A stretch of 64,000 nt of DNA from Cricetomys ansorgei. Its lineage: Eukaryota; Chordata; Mammalia; Rodentia; Nesomyidae. Each line of letters opens with the position of its first letter. Position 1 is the first letter of the stretch. The stretch lies in the NCBI GenBank assembly GCA_026225945.1, contig JAMJFZ010001258.1, forward strand, positions 9,834,001 to 9,898,000, in the 5' to 3' direction. Made by a program: the position numbers and the translations under genes. This document shows, piece after piece, positions 57,891 through 64,000 of the stretch. The notes beneath the pieces are model-generated. The model searched no databases and was not told where the DNA came from. It saw only the letters and a program-made list of their open reading frames with translations.

Positions 57891-59036
57891 ATTTTCACAG
57901 TTTAAAACCTCTGGATTAAGTAATGCCTTTTGGGACATTGCTTTGATTGCTTATGTAATCTGCCAGGTTTCCTATGTTATAAGTAAAATAAAATAATTGA
58001 CCCAGGCCTTTTTATGCCTGCCTGAGAGTCATAATTGGGGCTTTGCTTGAAGATGATCTTAAAAACATTGTGCTGCCCACGGTTGCTACACTGGTGGGTG
58101 TCCTTGCCTCCGTGACTACACTCTGCTGCTACCATGACTCATTTTTGGACCCTGTCTTTGCCCAACTTAGCCCTACGGTAGAAAAATAAAAAGCCATATG
58201 ATGTCCAGAAGAGCAACTCTTAACGTGGTTTTGATTAACATACGCCACCTGATGAAGCAAAGGCAGAATCCCATGCCCACACAGCCCTTTTCTCCCGATC
58301 CCTTTTAGAGTAACCAAGAGTTAGATTCGCTTTCATACTCCACACCAGAACATAGTAGGAAAATATGCCTTATGCAACATATCCCATTAATTTTCTAGCC
58401 CACCCAGGCAGATATGATATTTGAAGATGCAGTACCATTTGATTCGAATTCTCGCTTCGTTTGTTTCTAAGGCTCGTCCACTGACTGTCAGCTTGCTTTT
58501 TAACCACTAATATTTACTGCTCCTGAGTGTGTGTCTCCTCTCCTGTTAGGTGTCACTAATAGCCACTCTGCTGGTGAGGATTTCAGATATATATATATAT
58601 ATTTTTTTTTTCCAAGAAAAACTTGTGGGTTCACACAGCTTTGGTGGAGATGAGAAAGCAAAACACATTTTACTGCCTGCTTCTAAGATATACTGTCAAC
58701 CTCTAGGCAGATTGTGATCAGTGAGTTATTGCCTCTTCATCTTCCCTTTCTCTTCAGAAAATATTCAGCAGTTTCAAAATGTTATACCCTGTGTTGTTAA
58801 ACTGCCGCCGGTATTTTCATATTAAAGTAATGCCAAATAGCATGTTTGCTTGCAAATTTTAAGTTTAATCTGAACCATTACTCCTACTTCAAGGCAAAAC
58901 CAGCCCAGAGGCACATACTCATGTCTGAAACAGTTTTATCAGTTACTAAAATCAAAATCACCCCTTTAATTGATAGCATTTTTAATGATTTCAGCGTTCC
59001 TTTTCTCACTGTCTGCTGGCTTACGTAAGAATCAAC
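57891..59036. other. Unique non-coding stretch
   Basis: Contains (AT)n-T10 at 58587-58611. No gene or transposon recognised. Confidence 0.5.
58587..58611. repeat. (AT)n followed by T-run
   Basis: About eight AT units then ten T residues. Confidence 0.92.
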
Positions 59037-59038
59037 TG

Positions 59039-59216
59039 GCCTGGTAGTGATAGCTCACGCCTTTTTACTCCCAGTACTCAGGAGGCAGAGGCAGGTGAAT
59101 CTCTGAGTTCGAGGCCAGCCTGGCCTACCAAGTGAGTTCCAGGACAGCCAGAATTACAACAGAGAAACCCTGTTTCAAAAAACCAAAGAATAAAAATAAA
59201 ATAAAATAAATAAAAT
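59039..59216 (+). mobile_element. B1 SINE with target-site duplication
   Basis: 'ggtagtgatagctcacgcc', 'ccagtactcaggaggcagag', 'tcgaggccagcctggcctac' and 'gttccaggacagccagaatt' are followed by a tail with AAATAAAATA units. Flanks 'agaatcaactg' (59028-59038) and 'agaaccaactg' (59217-59227) differ at one base and mark the insertion. Confidence 0.96.
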
Positions 59217-59439
59217 AGAACCAACTGCCTATTTCTGTCCCTGCAGCGTTCATTTGCCATTTATATGGAGTATTCCTATGCTTTTAATTTCCTGATCACT
59301 TTTAAAAGAATCATGTATTGAATACTAATATATACTAAGAGGAAAAACAATCCAAATTATATTATTTTTCCACTGACTCTTAGATTTAAGACATATAGAG
59401 TATTACCAAACTCTTTTTTGTGGGGGAGGTGGGTGCGGT

Positions 59440-59717
59440 GGAGTGAAAGGTGTATTTGACTTATGCTTCTACATTATAGTTCATCATCAAAGTCATGGCA
59501 GGATCCTGGAAGCAGGAGCTGATGCAGAAGCTGTGGAGGGGGGCTGCTTATTGGCTTGCTTGGGAGAAAGCATGCTCAACCTGCTTTCTTAGAGAGCCCA
59601 GGACTACCACCCCAGGGATGGCACCACCCACAATAAGTTGGGCCTCCCCCATTAACAACTAATTAAGAGATGTCCTACAGGCTTGCCTATAGCCCAATCT
59701 TATGGAGGCATTTTTTA
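59440..59717 (-). mobile_element. ERVL-MaLR LTR, interrupted by L1
   Basis: 'gtatttgacttatgcttcta', 'tagttcatcatcaaagtca', 'ggaagcaggagctgatgcag', 'gatggcaccacccacaataa', 'gatgtcctacaggcttgcct' and 'aatcttatggaggcattttt' give the reversed MTD-like order. It stops at 59717, where a T-rich L1 3' end begins; I could not find the missing LTR part beyond the L1. Confidence 0.8.
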
Positions 59718-61175
59718 TTTTTTTTCTTTTTATTTAATTTCCTTCTCTCCTATAATACCTCTCCACATCCATTCTCCCCTTATTCCATTCCTCCCAGCTC
59801 CCCCAGATCCCCTCTCCTCCTAATCTACAATTCCCACCCTACCTACTCATTTCCACTCCTGCTTCTCCCCAGAGAAGAGAGCAGTCCTCCCATGTAACTG
59901 CTCAAACAGGGCAAAACAAATGAAACAAAGGCAGGAGCTAAACCCTGTATCAAGTGTGGACTAGGCAATCCAGCAGGAGGAAGTGGGTTTCAAGGGTGGG
60001 CAAAAGTGTCAGAGCCCCTCCCCATATAAACTCCAGCCTGCCAGACAACCACATGACATATCTAGGAGACCCTGCAGGTTCTATGTCTGCCAATTCTGAC
60101 TTTTTGAGGCCCCAAGAGTGCTGGTCTGTTGATTCCATGGGGCTTGTTCTCCTGATGTCTTCCACCTCTCTAGTTCCTGAAATCCCTCCTCCTACTCTTC
60201 TGAGGATTTCCCAGTGCTCTGCACTATGTTTGGCTCTGGGCCTCTGCATCTGCTCCCATCAGCTGCCGGAGGAAGCCTCTCTGATGAAAATTGGCTAGGT
60301 CCTGATCTATGACTATAGCAGGATATCATTTTCTCCATTCTCTAGATTCTGGCTTACCCTGCAGAATCAGGAATGGGTTTTATCCTTTGGCATGGGGTTC
60401 TGTCTTTCCATTGTCCCACTGGGTCCTGTAGGGAGGATAAGTTATAGGTTGAAGGTTTTGTGATGGGGTGGTGTCCCAATCCCACCACTGGGAGCCTTGC
60501 CTGGTTATAGGGAATAGCCTGTTCAGGCTCTCCATCCACCATTGCTAAGGGTCTCCAGGGTCTCCATCTTGGATTACAGTGAGTTTCCACTGCCCTAGGT
60601 CACCAGATCCTTCCCAAAAATGTCCTCCAAATTCTGGTTACCACTCCATATATTCTCTTCCTTCCTCCATCTGTCCCTCCCTCCCTCTCCCCTTGCCTGG
60701 TCCCTTCCCTTCCCATTCCTGTCCTCCGCCATCACACCTGCACCATCTGTTCTATTTCCCTTTTACCAAGGAGATCCCTGTGTCCCCACTGAGACCCTCC
60801 TTGTTGCACAGTCTCTCTGTGTCTGTGGATTGCAGCCCCTTTGTCCTTTGCGTAATAATTAATAACCACATATAAGTCAGTGCATGCCATGTTTGTCTTT
60901 CTGGGACTGGGTTATCTTACTCAGAATGATTTTTTTATAGATCCATCTATTTGCCTGCAAAATTCATGTAGTCATTTTTTAAATAGCTGAGTAATACTCC
61001 CTTATGTAAATGTACCACACTTTTTTTTTTTTTTATCCAATCTTCAGTTGAGGAACATCTAGGTTGTTTTCAATTTCTGGGTATTATAGATGAAGCTGTT
61101 ATGAACATAGTTGAGCAAGTGTCCTCTGGTAGGATGGAAACTTCTTTGAGTATATGTCCAGGAGTAGAATGGCTG
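59718..61175 (-). mobile_element. L1: 3' end of ORF2 plus 3' UTR
   Basis: The reversed 3' UTR (59718 to about 60870) shares blocks with 36360-36925. From about 60880 to 61170 comes reversed ORF2 C-terminal coding sequence ('ggactgggttatcttactca', 'atctatttgcctgcaaaatt', 'gagtaatactcccttatgta', 'cagttgaggaacatctaggt', 'gttatgaacatagttgagca'). It has been broken by small changes and no long frame remains. It is 5' truncated and inserted within a MaLR LTR. Confidence 0.85.
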
Positions 61176-61346
61176 GCTGGGTCTCACCAAACTCTTCCTG
61201 TCTTCACACAGCATGCATAGCACCTTCCAACACCTTGAAAGCCAATTGGTGATAGCAAAAAAATGGTTTGTTCTTCTTCTAAGGACTATGAACAAGACTA
61301 TTTCTCAGTTTCTTCTCTACATATCAAAACCTCTTCTCTGGTTTTG
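61176..61346. other. Short unclassified spacer
   Basis: Between L1 and B1. May be the unrecognised 5' end of the L1 fragment. Confidence 0.35.
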
Positions 61347-61512
61347 TTTTTTTTTTTTTTTTTTTTTTTTTTTTGGAGACAGGGTTTCTCTGTGCATCCC
61401 TGGCTGTCTTAGAACTTGCTTTGTAGACCAGACTGGCCTTAAACTCAAAGGTCTGCCTGCCTCTGCCTCTAATGTGCTAGGGCTAAAAGTGTAATTGAGC
61501 CACCATGCCCAG
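61347..61512 (-). mobile_element. B1 SINE with long T/A tail
   Basis: A run of 28 T (reversed poly-A, 61347-61374) is followed by 'ggagacagggtttctctgtg', 'ccctggctgtcttagaactt', 'agaccagactggccttaaac' and 'gagccaccatgcccag'. The very long uninterrupted tail suggests comparatively recent activity or slippage. Confidence 0.95.
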
Positions 61513-63824
61513 AAAAATGTTCCTTCTTTATAACACTCCCGTAAAGACACTTTTATCTGGCTGATTCTTAGATTGTGAAAATGTTTGTTCCCATGTGTAC
61601 ATTCAAATAAAATGTAAAGGTTTCAACTGTGGATAATCCTGGGGCATGGTCCCATGCAGAGTTCAGCTAGTCTTATTACAGAAAGAGATGGAAATGCTGT
61701 CCACAGTTCAGCTTTTACAATTGTTTGTTCAAAATAGGAATTTGTCTGCACCCCTCCCTTAGATCTAAAAATTGTCATTCAGAATGAACCTCCATCATTC
61801 TTCTTGGAGCTTTGATTGACAGTTACATCAGTTTGTTTGTTAGCCTCAGTGTTTTCATCTGTAAAAATGGCAATGGCAAACAGAAACAGGCTGTTTTAAA
61901 GATTATATTGACCGGAGAATGTGCCCACACTATAATGTATTCCCATTGGCATTTCTGGTAACACCAGTGTCACACACAGAAGCATGGGGAAAGCTAACTG
62001 TCAGCATCAATGTAGGAAGACTCCCTGAGAAGAAATATGTGGCTAGTGTGTCTGGGACCCCGAGGACCTGAAGAATGATGCAGAGTTCTGATCTAAGATA
62101 CAGCATCTGCTTCTGACATGAAAGTCCTAAAAGAAATCAGTTGTGTTTTGAACTTGAGAAAGAAGCATAGTAAGGGGTCTGCGAGACAGGTTTTCCCTGT
62201 TGGCTGGAGTTACAGTAAATGCCTGCTATTTTCACTCTCCTACACTTTAGTGATAGTAAGTCCAAAATTGGCCACTATTTTCCTAGTTTGAGGCTATACA
62301 GAAGACTGATCCAGTCGGTTGTTATCATGACAAGGAGAGGACGTTTGAACATCCTGCGTGTGGCCTAAGGAAGCACACACAGAAGCCAGGAGCATCTTTG
62401 TCAGTGTTGCTGCTTTAAGCCCTTTGCAGACTCCAGTTCTTGAGAGAGGCACAGAGGTACACACAGGTATCCAGCAGCCTGGCCATTGTGTCCCTGTGTT
62501 GATCTCTCAGCCCTTGGTTTTTATTCTTTCTCTCTACTCTGAGCTGCTGAGGCAGTGTTCACACCAAGACATATGATAACATACAATACTTCATTACATG
62601 AACTATTTCATCTCTTTCAGTCTTGACACTGGTAGGAGTTGAGATAAAAGACCCCAAAGAGTAATTCCACGTTCACACTCAGAATCAGATTCTAAATGTA
62701 GAAATCCATGAGGCATTTGCTTAGTTCTGAGATGAAGCTGCGGAGGGAAGATGCAAAGCTGATGTCAGGCAACTTCAGCTTTTTATTTTCTTCCTCTTTC
62801 CTGTTGCCTCCTGTTTTCTCACTTAGTATCTCCTCCTCCCCGTGTACTGTTTTTTTATATCACATCTGGGTATAAAACCCATCTCTGCTTCAGAGGTAAT
62901 GATTTTTTAATCAAAGACTGATAATTATCAGTGATGTTCAAGGCTGAAGATTGTGCATTCATCCTTTCTGCTTCTGTCGAATCTTTTCTAAAACCTATAA
63001 CTGCTTTTGTCAGCGAAGCTGACAGGCATATGTTCAAGAATCACACAGCGAGGCTCTGCTCAGAGAAAATCAATTTTTAAGTAAAGAATTGCCCACTACA
63101 ATTAAGATCTCTGTCCCTTCAAACATCTCTACCCTGCTCACAGTGAAAGCTAAAGAAAAGTTTTCCCACTGTTTCAGGTTTTACTATCATACAAGTGAGG
63201 AACGGAAAGGCCCGGATGTGGGTGTCATCTCTGTCTTCAGCTTGTCAAACGTGTCGCTGTGAAGTGAATGATTAGCCATTTGGCTTCTGCAACCAGGAAA
63301 CAGGCAGACTGAAATAATGCTCTCAATTCTAGAAAGCGTGCTGCATAGGCACTGGTTAAAGTGGAAAGCGCTCATACATCCCCAGGGCAAGCATGTCAAA
63401 TGCAAAACGTAAGTCAAAGGCAATGGGACATAAAGTTCTGTGCTGTACCTGCTACTTGACAAATGGCTGAACATAAGCATAAGTCAGATTAGTTAGTCTC
63501 GGGGAATACTGATCAGGTAACAGAGAGGCAGCTTGCTTTTTGACATGAGGTGGTACTGAGAGGCAGCAATCCACGACTGTGGATGATACACCCTTAAACA
63601 GAATCATTTTGGTAATAATTACAACTTTGAAAAGCACGTTTTTACATAGAAACTGATATTTCAATTGTGAGCACATTACAGTGCCATACATTGCATATTA
63701 GTCAGTAGTATAGTTGTAATCAAGAATTCCCTAGTTTTCCCTTATATTTCTTTACTTTAGCTTTTTTAGGGGAAAGTATGTTTATTTCCTTTCTACTATG
63801 TAGAAATCCCTATGTAATTATGTT
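61513..63824. other. Unique non-coding stretch, CNE-like at right
   Basis: About 2.3 kb with only a MIR-like trace at 61850-61915. The segment 62930-63480 retains several CpGs and contains a 7-bp-arm inverted repeat with MARE-like half-sites (63008-63024). No coding exon recognised. Confidence 0.5.
61850..61915 (+). repeat. Possible MIR fragment
   Basis: 'gcctcagtgttttcatctgt' followed by 'aaaaatggcaatggcaa' resembles the MIR block 'cctcagtttcctcatctgta / aaatggggataata'. Confidence 0.5.
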
Positions 63825-64000
63825 GTCATATTTTGAGAATCCCCACAATGCATTTTAATCATGTTGGACCCCTTAATACTCACCCTGGCCCCTCCCAGAT
63901 CTACTCCTACCTCCCTGGCCCTCAACTTCACATCTTCTTTTGTCTTCTTTTCTGAGTGATGTGTGAAGTCCAATTTGTGTGAAATATGTATTTAACAATT
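63825..64000 (-). mobile_element. L1 3' end, cut by window edge
   Basis: 'cacaatgcattttaatcatg', 'cccctcccagatctactcct' and 'caacttcacatcttcttttg' followed by 'tgtgaagtccaatttgtg' match the reversed 3' terminus of rodent L1 3' UTRs. It continues beyond the window. Confidence 0.72.

Noticed and set aside
1..64000. CRISPR array, operon or bacterial/phage content
   Set aside because: The repeat content is entirely rodent; no regularly spaced identical repeats and no dense bacterial-type coding.

Overview
This window is non-coding mammalian nuclear DNA from a muroid rodent. B1, B2/B3-type, B4/ID-type SINEs, rodent L1 3' untranslated regions and ERVL-MaLR LTRs are scattered throughout, alongside a few ancient MIR/L2 remnants and many di- and tetranucleotide microsatellites. 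I see no recognisable protein-coding gene, exon series, tRNA, rRNA or CpG island. The longest open frames lie in simple repeats or in L1 3' UTRs, or look like chance open frames. The B1 copies often read 'gttgtaactctgg' in the middle, which differs from the common Mus form, and I see no recent Mus-type L1 or IAP insertions. That points weakly to a muroid outside Mus/Rattus, but I cannot name the species. The segment could be a gene desert or part of a very large intron.

Layout. 0-17 kb: a MaLR LTR at the left edge, long unique stretches, (TG)n, a GGGA/GGAA quadruplex-prone tract, a B3/B4-type SINE abutting a GACA array, an L2 remnant, two B1s, a second SINE followed by (CA)n(GA)n, and a B2 with flanking duplications. 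17-37 kb: an L1 3' UTR at 18 kb and its homologue at 34.6 kb, MaLR LTRs at 24.8 and 30 kb, B2/B3 remnants, back-to-back B1s at 35.7-35.9 kb and a second type of L1 3' UTR at 36.4 kb. 37-47 kb: L2 and MIR relics, then the best-defined element in the window. This is a 2.1-kb non-autonomous ERV2/ERVK-like element with two LTRs, a tRNA-Lys-like primer site, a polypurine tract and a 6-bp target duplication, inserted into an older SINE. Two L1 3' UTRs follow in tandem. 47-64 kb: (GT)n, a ~380-bp polypyrimidine tract, a B4-type SINE, a degenerate CTG-rich segment, B1s, a MaLR/L1 nest at 59.4-61.2 kb and another L1 3' end running off the right edge.

Seven of the eight L1 fragments, the ERV and three of the four MaLR LTRs are on the minus strand. 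Such a skew is often seen against a transcribed strand, so if this is an intron, a plus-strand host gene is the more likely orientation. Repeat-free islands with homeodomain-like AT-rich motifs (about 26.6, 29.7, 38.4, 41.5, 50.1, 54.0, 55.3 and 63 kb) are the best candidates for conserved regulatory elements, but conservation cannot be judged from one sequence. No new functional system is evident. The most informative objects are the nested ERV-in-SINE structure and the microsatellites growing from SINE and L1 tails.
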